This document shows positions 46,427-58,139 of a stretch of DNA of 64,000 nt, piece after piece. The DNA is from Aquilaria yunnanensis (taxonomy: Eukaryota > Streptophyta > Magnoliopsida > Malvales > Thymelaeaceae). Location of the stretch: positions 45,709,001-45,773,000 of the forward strand of contig CM077594.1 in NCBI GenBank assembly GCA_039654915.1, given 5' to 3'. The translations under genes and the position numbers were made by a program. Below the pieces are notes generated by a model, which was given only the letters and a program-made list of their open reading frames with translations, was not told the DNA's origin and ran no database searches. How positions within the stretch are numbered: the stretch's first letter is position 1; every line of letters starts with the position of its first letter.

Positions 46427-47914
46427 TTAAAGAGTTTGGTCCTCCAAATTCCTCACAAGTCTAGCATACACTTGAGGGTAACTCTTGGCAGTTTCCTGTT
46501 CTACTTGCCAGGTTGCCTCTTCAGGAGTATGGTTACTCCACTGAACCCTTATTATTGAAATCCACCTGCTTTTCAACTTCTTAGTATCCTTAGCTAGGAA
46601 TTGGATTGGTACCTATTCATAAGAAAGGTTTGGTGCTATAGGTACACTAGCAGGTATCTCTATTTGTTTAGAACTTTGAGCATGTTTCTTGAGTATGCTC
46701 ACATGAAACACATCAAGCATGTTACCAAGTTCTGGTGGCAAATCCAACTAGTATGCCACATTTCCAATCTTGGCCAACACTTGATATGGCCCTATATATC
46801 TTTGTGCCAGTTTCCCTTTCCTTCCAAACCTTATCACACCTTTCATAGGAGAAACTTTAATCCACACCTAGTCTCCTTCCTGGAATTCCAGGTCTCTTCT
46901 TCTTTTCAGGTTGGCATAGGACTACTGCTTATCATTTGCAGCTTTGATTCTTGCTTGAATCAATTTTATCTTTTTAGTGGTCTCCTTAATAATGTCTAGT
47001 CCTAACTCCAATTTATCTTCTAGTTGATGCCAGCAATGAGGAGTAATCCACTCTCTGCCATACAAGGGTTCATAAGGGGGCATTCCAATCACTAAATCGT
47101 ATCCATTAGTTTAGGAGAACTGCACTAAGGGAAGAAGCACATCCCCTTCTCCCTGAAAATCAATGACACAGCAGCTCAGCATATCCTCTAAAGCTTGAAT
47201 TGTTCTCTCTGTCTGTCCATCAGTCTGAGGATGGTATGTTGAACTAAACTTAAGTTTAGTTCCCAATGCTTGATGTAGGGATTTCCAAAACCTAGAGACA
47301 AACTTGGGATCCCTATCTGACACAATGCCATCAGGTACCCCATGCAATCTCACTATTTCCCTTATATAGAGTTATGTAAGCTTATCCAAAGGATTAGTGA
47401 GATTCATTGAAGAAAGTGGGCTACCTTGGACAACCTATCCATAATGACCCAAATGGCATTGTGTTTTCTCCTTGTTAATGGCATTGCCACCACAAAATCC
47501 ATGGATATGGATCCCCATTTTCTTTCAGGAATAGATAAGCTTTGAAGCTTCCCTCCTGGCCTTTAGTGCTTAACCTACACTTGTTGGGCACACTTCACAT
47601 TCAGCTACATGAGTACTGATATCACGTTTCATATATGGCCACCAAAAACAAGCTCTAAGAGTATGATACATCTTTGTAGCTCCAAGGTGCATACTCGACT
47701 TACTAGAGTGTGCTTCTTCCAGAATCTGGAATCTCAGATTATCCTTTTCAAGCACATACAATCTATTCTGGAAGTACAACAACCCTTGCTTATAGGAAAA
47801 TCATTGAAAAAATTCTCCTTTTCTTTGCCCAAATACTAGTCCTATGTTCTTATCATTAAACTGGGCTCCCTTGATAAGTTCCTTCGACTCAAGGGTAATG
47901 GTGAGCATACTAAA
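46427..47914 (-). pseudogene. Chromovirus copy 1 integrase with C-terminal chromodomain
   Basis: Reading on the minus strand: LYFQNRLYV, the zinc-binding HSSKSSMHLG through CEVC (about 47750-47600), a core with [10 protein letters not shown] (about 47500), IVSDRDPKFVSRFW (about 47320) and YHPQTDGQTERTIQALEDML with the Glu (about 47230). The C-terminus has a chromodomain-like IRVQWSNHTPEEATWQVE (about 46540) and stops at TAA 46429-46427. Chromodomains steer chromovirus integration to heterochromatin (established for the clade). Frame changes and stops, for example at about 47370 and 47575, break it. A solo LTR separates it from RNase H. Confidence 0.88.
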
Positions 47915-49330
47915 TGTTGCGTTTCGGGAGGCAAACAGTGCAGCGGAATTTAACCGAAACCCTTTAGGATCCAAGTGAAACGGGGTAAACCGGGTGTTCA
48001 AAAATTTTATACCTAATTTTCGGTTGAGATCTCTCACTCAACTGTAGAGTCGAATCACAAAACCTGAATAGTTGACATGTTCAGGCTCTCTATGGTATCC
48101 ACACGAGCCTCTCGGGATAACCACGCTTCCACCACGTCCCGGCAGATGCGTTTCTCTTGCGCTCGCAGTGCTAGCTTGCATCCTCCAAGGAATTGCAAGA
48201 GAAGAGTGCGGCTGTCCTTTTGGGAGGCTAGGGCAAGGAGACCTGCGAATTTCTCACTTAAAAGTTGTATTTATAGTGAGACTCAACTTCTAGGCCTAAT
48301 GGGTTTCAAAGCCCAAATCCAATTAGGATTTAATTTCAGGCTTAATAATGGCTCAACTCCTTGGCCCATTATTAATAAGAAATTAAAGTGAAACCATAAC
48401 CCAAATAATTAGCCCATGCACTCTAATGATCCAAATAGCTCTATGTGTGCGACCCAATAGGCTCTTGCCATGTTGGCAATGATCATAAATCACATTTATG
48501 ATCATAAGCAATGAGTGGTATCTAGCAACACATCATTGCTACCCAAGTGACAAGATTGTCGGTGAATTGACTAAACCTTTATGATCATCACCGATATATG
48601 CCATTGTCCCTTTGTCCAAGATATCAAGACTAAGCACGAGACATGGAATGTGTCACTCTCGTATAGCCCAATCTTTGGTTTCTTGATTACCGAGTAGACC
48701 AACTTAAACTGACGACATTGATATCATATATCAACTCATCGGAGCATGGCCATGCATTTTCTAAGTCTCACTCTATCAAGGGGCCCAAAGATATCACTCC
48801 CGTTACATAGGAGGGACAAATCCCATCTTGATCATACAAATCCCTCCGCATGATATGTGACATACCTAATGACCTCCTTCAAGTTCAGTCAGTTACGAGC
48901 AACAAAGGAAAGTATCAAAGTATGTGACTCACATGTAGGGAACCTTGCTGATCTTGGGTCGAAGGACTACATATACCATGATCACTATGAGAATCACTTA
49001 TGACACTCATATAATGATCCATGAAGTGTTCTCATGGTGGGTCGATCCAGTACACAAGTTCTCCAACTTGTACCCATATGTAGACTACATATCTCATATT
49101 AGTCTCCACATATGCTAGTCATTATGTATTATTGCAACCCGCTCCACAATAATACTAGACTAGGGACGTTTAAGAATATCATTATTCTAGGGTTACAATT
49201 ATGTTTATTACGTTACGCAGAAACAAAACAACAAACAAAATTGCTGGATTAATGCCTCAATAAAGTATCATGACTCAATGTGCAAAAATACAATCATCTC
49301 ATGATTGGTTTTTTGGGCACAACACTAACA
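47915..49330 (-). mobile_element. Solo LTR D (1.4-kb family)
   Basis: TGTTGCGTTTCGGG to CACTAACA, 1416 bp, with the exact duplication CTAAA (47910-47914 and 49331-49335). It is very similar to copies A-C. It lies between the RNase H and integrase regions of chromovirus copy 1. Confidence 0.94.
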
Positions 49331-50860
49331 CTAAATTGTTCATGTTCCCAATTCAGCCATTGACTTGCTAAACACATAAGGCTAATGTTCTCGTCCTTAT
49401 GTTCATTTCCTCAACCTTTGAGCACCCAGTATAAATCCTGCTCAAGGTATCTACCACTACATTGGCTTTCCCAGTTGTGTATTCAATTACACAGTCAAAA
49501 TCTTTTAGTTGTTCCAACCACCTTTTTTGCTTCATGTTCAAGTCCTTCTGAGTGAGAATGTACTTGAGGCTTTTTGGTTTCTATAAACCTAAAATCTATT
49601 ACCCAGTAGGTAATGTCTCCATTGCTTAAGGGAAAAGACTACTACTGCTAATTCTAGGTCATGCACTGGATACTTCTTTTCATATGGTCTCAACTCTCTT
49701 GACCCAAAGGCAATAGCCTGCTTTTCCTGCATTAGGACATAGCCTAGTCCTATATTAGATGCATCAGTGTACACCTCATAATCCTTTTCAGGATCTGGTC
49801 AAACTAGCATAGGAGCTATTGTCAGCCTCTTTTTAAGCTCTTGGAAGCTTCCCTCACATTTATTTTCCCAAACAAATTTCTGGTTCTTCCAGGTTAATTG
49901 GATCATTGGTGCTGCTATAACGGAGAATTTTGGCACAAATCTCCTGTAATAGCCAACTAACGCCAAGAAACTTCTAACTTCCCTTACATTCTAGCGTTGC
50001 TTCCAATCTAAGATTGACCTTACCTTTTTAGGATCCATGGCCAAACCTTGATCATTTATTACATGACCCATAAATCCAATCTCTTGAGTCCAAAATTTAC
50101 ATTTACTCAGCTTCCTATAAAGCTTATGTTCTTGGAGCAGGCCAAGCACTATCCTTAAGTGTTCTTTATGAGTTTCTTCATCTTTTGAGTATACTAAAAT
50201 ATCATCAATGAATACTACCACAAAGTGGCCTAGGTGTGTTCTGAAGACCCTCTACATTAAATCCATGAAGAATGCAGGTGCATTAGTAAGCCCAAATGGC
50301 ATTACTGTACACTCAAAGTGTCCATACCTAGTCCTGAAAGCATTCTTAGGTATGTCCTCCTCCTTAACTCTTAAGTGAAATATCCAGGCCTTAGATCTAT
50401 TTTGGAAAACACCTTTGCTCCTTTCAATTGGTCAAATAGATCTTCTATTCTTGGGAGAGGGTACTTATTTTTAGTGGGCAAGGCATTCAGCTTTCTGTAA
50501 TCAATATAGAGCCTGAGGGTTACATCATTCTTTTTCACAAACAATATAGGTACTCCCCAAGGAGACACACTGGGTCTGATGTACCTTTTCTCAAGTAGTT
50601 CATCTAACTGCTTCCTCAGCTCTACCATTTCAGGTAATGCCATCCTATATGGAGCAATACACACTGGTACTGCTCCTGGTACCAGTATAATTTCAAACTC
50701 CACTTCCCTAAATGGTGACAATCCAGGTAGGTCTATAGGGAAGACGTTTAGAAAATCCTGAACTATAGGTATCTGCCTATGTTCATTAGCTACTTCCTGG
50801 TCATTATGTTCCAGGCATTCATATTCATCCTCTAGAGTTATTAGTTTCAACACTTAAATT
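49331..50860 (-). pseudogene. Chromovirus copy 1 RT and RNase H
   Basis: RT on the minus strand: [46 protein letters not shown] (ORF 50853-50371), then after frame changes [14 protein letters not shown] with the catalytic DD (about 50210) and MGHVINDQGLAMDPKKV. RNase H follows: MYTDASNIGLGYVLMQ (49774), SRELRPYEKKYPVHDLEL, KQWRHYLLGNRF and an [15 protein letters not shown] tail (about 49530). The block order is the standard gypsy order. Several stops and frameshifts make it inactive. The parallel region in copy 2 is at 54561-55516. Confidence 0.9.
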
Positions 50861-51330
50861 TAGGAATCCAAAACTAACGCTAGTGATTTATCTAGATCAT
50901 ATGGTTCACAACCAGGCATTAATAATTGTCTAGCATGACAATCTATAATCACTTTACGTTCACTTAGCCAGTTCATGCCCAATATGACAACATAGTCATA
51001 AGGGTTTAGCACTATCAAATTTGCTCTCAGTTTTAGCTTGTCTATTTGAATTTCAAAGTTTTAAACCATGTGATATGTAAACAAGACTTCATTGCTAGCA
51101 GTTTTAACCAAATACATGTTTGTCATGTTTTTTACTTCTAAATTCATGGTCTTAACCAGGCTAGTAGAAATTACAGACAATGAAGCTCCATTATCAAATA
51201 GTGCAACCACTAATTGGCCATTAAGGTACATGGTACCTTTTAGGGCCCTCATGCTAGTCTTATGCTGACTAGTCTCCCTGCCTGCAGCTTTAGCCACTGG
51301 TGCTTCCTGAACCTTTTGGAAATCTCCAGC
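50861..51330 (-). pseudogene. Chromovirus copy 1 protease
   Basis: An open frame (51297-51061) gives MRALKGTMYLNGQLVVALFD, then NGASLSVISTSLV. FDNGAS is the aspartic protease active-site motif (usually D-S/T-G; here D-N-G). A stop follows TYHMV at 51063-51061, and the PR/RT linker continues downstream, including DCHARQLLMPGCE-like text near 50920. It would mature the gag-pol polyprotein. The stop and the DNG site suggest inactivity. Confidence 0.8.
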
Positions 51331-53030
51331 TGAAATACCCTACCAGGGGGTACATTGTGCCTCCCCTGATCCTGAGGTACCCTTGGTGTTTGCCTCCCTC
51401 CTTGATTTGGCATGTTTTTTTTTTAAATAAGGCATAGGCATTTGTCCCCTAGGTCCTCTTGGATTAAACCTTCCCAGCATTTTCTTATCATCTTCTCTCC
51501 TTGGGCAATCCCTTACCCAATGATCTGGTGCCCCATAGTTGTGATCCAGCAGAAGTTTTGAAGCATTAAAGCATGGCTTGTTGCCATGAAATTTTCCATA
51601 AGCGTTGCACTGAGGACCATATTGCTGTGGTCCTTTTTCCTTGTTATTCCCCTTTCTTCCTGCACTAGGCTCTACTTCCTCTCGAGGCCTTTTCTGCTAT
51701 CCCTTCTGGGATCCAATCCCATTTCCAGGACCACTCCTGGTAAACTCCTGTTCAAGGACCATGGCACTCTGAATCACAGAGTAATAGTCTCTAGCTCCTT
51801 CTGGTCTGAGGATTTGCCTCAGCTTAGGCCTTAAGCCTCTCAAAAATCTCTTTATCTTTAACTCCTCCTGCCCATCATATTGTGGAGCATATCTAATCAG
51901 ATTGTTGAATCTTTGCTCATACTCCATCACACTAAGGTCCCCTTGCCCCAACTGATCAAACTTTACCTATTTTTGATCTTTCTAGGCCTCACTAACATAC
52001 TGCTGATGGAAAACCTGGAGGAAATCTACCCATCTCATAGACCTCCTCCTGATAGGTGGCCTCCTTTGGTTTCTTTCCTAGTATGTTCTTTGTAATGCCC
52101 TCCATCATAACTCTGGATTTCCTTCTAACCTGAAGGTAGCTAGAAGTACTTTTTGAGTGGATGACACATCCATCCTTTCAAAAATCTTCTCTACTTGATA
52201 CACCAAGAACTCAAGTTCATCTGGGTCACATCCACCCCTGAACACTGGAAGTTTTAGTGCCAAGAATCCCTCCGGCTGGCCTTCCTTTAGTCCACCTCTT
52301 CTAGACCTCTCCTCTCCCACTTCCATGTCTTGGCCTCCACCTCTAGCTGACCTCCCTCTGGTGGTCACCTCTGTAGGAGGTTCAGTCCTCCTTGAATATA
52401 TGTAGGCATCCAACTCCTCTATATCTGGGCTTTCCTCCTGTTCCTTAGTTATGGGCTCTTACCTCACCTCAGATCTCATCCTCCTAGCTCTGGGATGCCT
52501 CCTCTCCTCATCTCCTTCATCTTCCTCCTGATTGCCTCTATTCTTGCTGGACTGATCATAATTTACTCGCTTCTTGCCAGGCCTTCTAGTTCTCTTACCT
52601 TCTCCCTAAAAATTTCCTCCTACCTCTACTTCCTCTGGACTTTCATGAGACTAGGCTTGGCCTCTAGCCAAGGCTTGCATTCCTACTACAAGCTGAGCCA
52701 CAGTGGCTTGTATTGTTTTTATCATTTGCTCCATCCTGTCTTGTCTACCTCTGATGGGTTCAGGTACTTGGAACTTGGCATTTCGCTCCTCAGCCAAATT
52801 AGGCTCAGTGGCCTCTGCCTACCTCTCAAGCATATCTATGTGCATACCATCTCTAGGATGCATTATTCTGTCTTCTTCTTGTGCCAGGGATTCTCTTTCC
52901 CTGCCTCTAGTTCTGATCCTGCACTTAAAATGCAGCTATTCACATATGCTCATTAAGTACAAGTCTTATATAATCCTATGTAGGAACAAGTCTAGGATAA
53001 CACTCTACTCAAATAGAACTATAAACCTTA
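51331..53030 (-). pseudogene. Chromovirus copy 1 gag
   Basis: The gag core is readable in segments: FLALKLPVFRGGCDPDELEF and VEKIFERMDVSS (about 52270-52160), VDFLQVFHQQYVSEA (about 52030), LSVMEYEQRFNNLIRYAPQY (51936-51877), FLRGLRPKLRQIL and VIQSAMVLEQEF. A zinc knuckle of CX2C-H-C form follows at about 51560-51490 (GAPDHWVRDCPRRED). It is broken by stops after GNPEL (52105) and by others. The leader 52960-53030 has no obvious frame. The product would form the virus-like particle. Confidence 0.85.
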
Positions 53031-53043
53031 AGCTCTGATAGGA
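53031..53043 (-). promoter_or_regulatory. Chromovirus primer binding site (initiator-Met type, degraded)
   Basis: The minus strand reads CCTATCAGAGCT where TGGTATCAGAGC, complementary to plant initiator Met tRNA, is expected in this lineage. The two G of TGG have changed. It lies about 10 bp after the LTR end at 53053. Confidence 0.7.
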
Positions 53044-53052
53044 AACAAAGCC

Positions 53053-53621
53053 TATCACACCCCACACAGGCCCTAGCCTGTGCACTCTCAGTGCCACTCA
53101 CCAATACTACCCAGGAAGTTATTAAACACTTGTATTCTTAAGTGTTATGAGTATTCTTTAATTTCGGCTAACTTTCCATTAGGTGGTTTAAGTCTTAGTT
53201 TCTGAAGCTTACGGCTTAGGAGGTGCCCCCAGAGGCTTATGAGTTGTTCTGTGTACTTATTTGCAGCCTAAGGTAGAGCCCATAACACAGACATGCAGCA
53301 CAAGGTAAGGCTATATAATTAACTTGCAACACAAAGCAAGGCACACATTTATTCCTTTAAGTGTCTAGGATGTGTGCTCATGAAGTGTGCTACTCCAATG
53401 CATGTCAACCAAGAAGCGCATCATATCAAGTTTTGGAAAACATAAGTTTTCATGTTCATATGCATTCAGCCAAGTAAGGTTCACAAGAGGTTTGTCTCAC
53501 AAAAGCCTTTCTATAACCATATAACCGAGGCATTACTTGGCATTTCAGCAACCATAACATGTACACAACAAAACCAAGTTCATCTAAGGCTAAAATATAC
53601 ATCAAAATAGCCTACATACAA
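53053..53621 (-). repeat. Chromovirus LTR fragment between copies 2 and 1
   Basis: It matches the last about 590 bp of the 3' LTR at 18227-18815 (CACACAGGCCCTAGCCTGTGCACTCTC versus CAGACAGGCCCCAGCCTGTGCACTCTC and onwards). The terminal TGTCACACC here reads TATCACACC. At about 53621 it passes directly into integrase sequence of copy 2, so about 1.5 kb of LTR and the copy 2 3' end are deleted. Confidence 0.85.
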
Positions 53622-54560
53622 GTATTAACTACTGCGTAGCATTTGTAGCTTTGATTCTTGCTTGAATCAATTTTATCTTTTTAGTGGTCCCCTCAATAAT
53701 GTCTGGTCGTAACTCCAATTTATCTTCTGGCTGATGCCAGCAATGAGGAGTAATACACTTTCTGCCATAGAAGGCTTCATAAGGGGCTATTTATCACTGA
53801 ATCATATCCATTATTATAAGAGAACTGCACTAACGGAAGATACACATCCCATTCTCCCTAAAAATCAATGACACGACATCTCAGCATATCCTCCAAAGTT
53901 TGAATTGTTCTCTCTATCTGTCCATCAGTCTGAGGATGGTATGCTAAACTAAACTTAAGTTTAGTTTCCAATGCTTGATGTAGGGATTTCCAGAACCTAG
54001 AAACAAACCTGGGATCCATATCTGACACAATGTCATCAGGTGCTCCATGCAATCTCATTATTTGCCATACATTGAGTTGTGCAAGCTTATCCAAAGAATT
54101 AGTGAGATTCATTGGAAGAAACTGGGCTACCTTGGTCAACCTATACACAATGACCCAAATGGCATTGTGTTTTCTCCTTGTCAGTGACATTCCCACCACA
54201 AAATCCATGGATATGGATCCCAACTTTTTTCAGGAATAGGTAAGCTTTGAAGCTTCCCTCCTGATTTCTGGTGCTCAACCTTCATTAGTTCGCACACTTC
54301 ACATTTAGCTACATGAGTGCTGATGTCACGTTTCTTATATGGCCACCAAAAATAAGGTCTAAGAGCATGATACATCTCTATAGCTCCAGGGTGCATACTC
54401 AACTTACTAGAGTGTGCTTCTTCTAGAATCTGGAATCTTGGATTATTCTTTTCAGGCACGTACAATCTATTCTGGAAGTACAATAGCCCTTGCTTACAGG
54501 AGAATCATTGAAAAAGTTCTCCTTTTCTTTGCCAGATACCAATCCTATGTTCTTATCATT
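53622..54560 (-). pseudogene. Chromovirus copy 2 integrase
   Basis: On the minus strand: YFQNRLYVPEKNN, zinc finger HSSKLSMHPG through CEVC (54430-54295), then [16 protein letters not shown] (54217), IVSDMDPRFVSRFW and YHPQTDGQIERTIQTLEDML (about 53940). The three catalytic acids are present and two frames cover nearly everything, so it is better preserved than copy 1. It stops before the chromodomain; the junction with the LTR fragment is near 53621. Confidence 0.88.
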
Positions 54561-55516
54561 AAATTGGGCTCCCCTGATAAGTTCCTTCTACTCAGGGGTA
54601 ATGGTGAGCACACTAAGTTGTTTGTGTTCCAAATTCAGCCATTGACTTGCTAAACATGTAAGGCTAATGCTCTCGGCCTTATGTTCATTTTCTCCACCTT
54701 TGAGCACCCCAGTATAACTCCTACTCAAGGCATCTACCACTACATTAGCTTTCCAAGTTGTGTATTCAATTACATAGTCAAAATCTTTCAGGTATTCCAA
54801 CCACCTTCTCTGCCTCATGTTCAAGTCCTTCTGAGTGAAAAGGTACTTGAGCCTTTTGTGGTCTATACAAACCTGAAATCTATTACCCAATAGGTAATGT
54901 CTCCATTGCTTAAGGGAAAAGACTACTGCTACTAATTCCAGGTCACGCACTGGATACTGCTTTTCATGTGGTCTCAACTGTCTTGACCCAAAAGTAATAG
55001 CCTGCTTTTCCTGCATTAGGACACAGCCTAGTCCTATATGAGATGCATCAGTGTACACCTCATAATCCTTTTTAGGATCTGGTAAAACTAGCACAGGAGC
55101 TGTTGTCAGCCTCCTTTTAAGCTCTTGGAAGCTTTCCTCACATTTATTTTCCCAAACAAATTTTTGGTTCTTTCAGGTTAATTGGGTTATGGGTGCTGCT
55201 ATAACGGAGAATTTTGGCACAAATCCCCTGTAATAGCCAGCTAACCCCAAGAAACTTCTAACTTCCCTCACCTTCTAGCGTTGCTTCCAATCCAAGATTG
55301 ACCTTACCTTTTCAGGATCCATGGCCAAACCTTGATCATTTATTACCTGACCCAGAAATCCAATCTCTTAAGTCCAAAATTTACATTTACTCAGCTTTCC
55401 ATAAAGCTTATGTTCTTGGAAAAGGTCAAGCACTATCCTTAAGTGTTCTTTATGAGTTTCCTCATCTTTTGAGTATACTAAAATATCATCAATGAATACT
55501 ACCACAAAATGGTCTA
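54561..55516 (-). pseudogene. Chromovirus copy 2 RNase H and RT end
   Basis: A 168-codon frame (55094-54588) encodes the end of RT and a full RNase H: VYTDASHIGLGCVLMQ, SRQLRPHEKQYPVRDLEL, CIDHKRLKYLFTQKDLNMRQ and WKANVVVDALSRS. Upstream on the minus strand is RT from [15 protein letters not shown] (about 55510) through LAMDPEKVRSILDWKQR. The copy ends abruptly at about 55516, inside the RT catalytic block, where Tat element 2 sequence begins; the rest of RT, gag and the 5' LTR are missing. Confidence 0.9.
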
Positions 55517-57463
55517 GCTGGCCAAAAGTTCCTTGGCCTTGGCCAAGCTCTCCTCCGACTGACTTCAGATCGAAGACTACTTAGCTGCCCAAGACCGAAG
55601 GTAACCACTGTATGCCGATAGCTGCAAAACGGGAATATTTCGAATAAGGGTCAGAAGGCAACAAAGGCTCAGAAATTCTCTAAGTCCTAAAGGGTTAAAG
55701 TATACCTGGGCAGTTTGTTCGCTCATCCTCACGGTACGGTGAGGACCTCCTCATTTGGGCACCCCTCTGTTATGGACTAAAAGGTGGCATTCGTCATAAT
55801 GTCGTTTGCCATCTGAGGGGCCATCTTCTGGCTATCCTCGGAGAACAAGTCGATGTCCTCCATGAAAGTCCAGAAGTGCTCCCTCGGAACCTTGTCCCTT
55901 AGGATTTTGGAGTCCAGAACTGCCCTCTTCCGAGCACGGTCCTCCACCCATGGAGCCTGCACTTCTTCGCCTGCATAGTCACGCCAAAGTTCCATCAGAA
56001 CATTATCCCTTAGCCATTTGTCTATAAGTTCTAAAATACCAAAAATTCCTAAACTAATAGAGGAATGGCTAAGGGAAAAACCTGGGGGAAGTTCGGCGTT
56101 GTCTCCCTCAGAGTTGCTAATGTCGAAGACCTCGGTAGGAATACCTTTGCCCCTTCTCCTTTAGTGCTCTTGCAATTCTTTGGCCAAAAGCTCCTCGACC
56201 AAAATCCCTAACATCTCAACAGTGGCATTAGGACTCAAAGTGGTAGAACTAATGGCCGGTTCTGAAGGTGGGCCGGCATGAATGGGAGTTTGATCCAGCA
56301 CCTCCACTTCCCCTTCGGGCAGAGGTAGAAGGGAGTCATCCTTGGCTTTGTTTGACTTTGACACCGAAGAGGGACCACCCAGTGCCTTCTTCCTCCTAGG
56401 CCCCACCTTTTTCTTTTGCTACTTCCCCTTCTCAGCCTGGCCAAGGAAGAGGCTTTTGTAAAAAGTAGTAGACTTATCACCCATCTCTGCAAACAAAAGA
56501 ACATCAGTGTAAGCACGAAATGGTATAGATGAAAAAATTAGGGAAGGAGCTTACTCTCTTGAAGTGCGGAGTACGTGAGTTCGCCCTAAATGAGCTTTAC
56601 CAACCATGGCTTCTTGCCATCAAATAAGGGCTTCGGCATACCATCGTCAGTAACATGTTCCTTGATTTCTCCGAGCTCCTGAAGGACCTCTTCAATCATG
56701 AAGCTCCATCTGATGGGGAAGGGGTATAGAGAATGCAGAGGGACCTCGGGATCCCAATCCACGAACAGCCCAAATACAGTTGTCAAATTCCTCAAACTGG
56801 GACTCAAGCTCTAAGGTTAGTAGCTTCATCGGATCCACTACATCAATATCAAGAATCCTCGAAGCCCATTTGGTTGGCACGTGCTTGAGCCACCTTCAGA
56901 AAGAAGAACTTCTTTTTCCACCCTTGCCAATTATCCTTCATCCCGAACGTGAACGTATATTTCTTGCTCGTAGATCCCCGAGGAAGCAAAAAGTAGAACC
57001 CGCCCTTTAGAACAAGGTGGAGTTTGTAATATTGCATGAAAAAGATGAAGTGGGGCTCTATATTGAAGACCCCACACATACAAAGAAAATCATTGAAGTA
57101 TGAAAAAGAGTTCAGGGGAAGTTGGTTGATGGCTATGCCATGGAACTGGAAAAAGTCACAAACAGTCTTCGAAGGAGGATACCGAAGTCTGGCCTTTAGC
57201 TGAGCCCTGAAGACAGTAACCTGATCCGAATGAAGAGCATAGCTAGGCATACCTAGACTAGGTAGCCGGGTGACAACATAGGAAGGAAGGAGGAATTTAG
57301 CTGACCACTTTTCCACCTTCTCCAAAGTGGCACAACTCGTATGGGAGTTGTGAAGAAGCCAACTTTCAGGATTGGGACAAGCTTCTATTTGTAAGAATAC
57401 ATGTTCGGGGCAGAGGAATCTAACCTCAGAAAGGTGAAGGAAAAGGAATGGGGACACACACAA
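55517..57463 (-). pseudogene. Antisense spliced gene of Tat-like element 2, main part
   Basis: A long open first exon (57463-56849) encodes LLHNSHTSCA, FLLPSYVVTRLP, LKARLRYPPSK, FFQFHGIAINQLPLN, CGVFNIEPHF and LLPRGSTSKK. After a frame slip near 56905 it gives DIDVVDPMKLL and SLYPFPIRW. Introns: 56554-56487 (GTAAGC...TTTGCAG) and 55705-55622 (GTATAC...TTGCAG), matching elements 1 and 3; a middle intron ends near 56020. Exon 2 has GPRRKKALGG. The coiled coil is cut at 55517 by the chromovirus junction, and the tail is at 18004-18226. This is the longest uninterrupted N-terminal exon of the three copies. Function unknown. Confidence 0.75.
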
Positions 57464-57655
57464 AAAAAAAGAGCACTTCAGAAAAGAAACCCACCCAGAT
57501 CGGATCGACGATAGGGACTTCAGAGATCACTGCAAACTTGCCAAAAATTGCTCTACCGTTAGCACCACCGCCAAAGAGGTTAAAACACAAGAGGAAATTA
57601 GAGATCAAAAGAGAGTGAAAGTTGGGAAGTGTGGAAAACTCTGAAGGAGGAAGCA

Positions 57656-57775
57656 TTTATATAGACCGAAGACAGCAGGCGAAGCGTCGCCATAATGAGC
57701 CTTCACAGGCGAAGGGACGTAACCAATGTAACGGATGCAACCGTTCACCAGTCACCTGATGACACGTGTCACGTG
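57656..57775 (-). promoter_or_regulatory. Putative antisense promoter, element 2
   Basis: The minus strand has TATATAAA (57663-57656) about 190 bp before the ATG at 57463. About 100 bp upstream are two adjacent CACGTG boxes, in ACACGTGTCACGTGATG (57762-57775). Confidence 0.6.
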
Positions 57776-58139
57776 ATGTGAGAAACAAGGGCACGCCTTC
57801 TGATAACTGGTAGATGTATGTAAGCCTAGCCCGAAGTGACATGTCTACCTGGTCAGAAGATGTGACAATTCACTGGCAGGCAACTAAAAACTCAGAGGGG
57901 GAATATTTACCCCAGTCCAAAGATACTACTTCAGAAATGTCGAGAGTTTGGTCAAAGACCTTGCTTCAGTCGAAGGAGGCATCTTAAACCAAAAAAGGTG
58001 CCCGTACCAAAAAAGGTGACCTCGGTCAGAATTCGGCTATGCTGACTTGGAGGTTTCCCATCTGCAACAAAGATTTTCACATCATTTTCGCAAAGGCTTA
58101 ATGCCGAAGACACAACTTCAGCTTCCCGAGGGGGGCATG
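57776..58139. other. Spacer and polypurine tract before element 2's 3' LTR
   Basis: No gene is seen. The last bases (CGAGGGGGGCATG, about 58127-58139) are the polypurine tract. Confidence 0.6.

Larger units (their letters stand above)
18227..53053 (-). mobile_element. Chromovirus (Ty3/gypsy, Tekay/Del-like) copy 1, interrupted by element 3
   Basis: Read on the minus strand: 5' LTR fragment (ends 53053), initiator-Met type PBS, gag, protease, RT, RNase H, integrase, chromodomain, polypurine tract, 3' LTR (46414 to 18227, split by element 3). AAAAC (18222-18226) is the left target flank. A C-terminal chromodomain and a TGGTATCAGAGC-like PBS fit plant chromoviruses, and long LTRs of TGT...ACA type fit the Tekay/Del clade (inference). 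A second, truncated copy of the same family is joined at its 5' side (53622-55516). Confidence 0.87.

Noticed and set aside
52495..52956. Plus-strand 153-codon Leu/Ser-rich ORF that looks membrane-like
   Set aside because: It is the complement of the chromovirus gag region; its hydrophobic look comes from reading charged gag codons backwards.
53029..53043. Possible tRNA-like sequence (TATCAGAGC on the minus strand)
   Set aside because: It is only the short primer binding site; no cloverleaf can be drawn around it.
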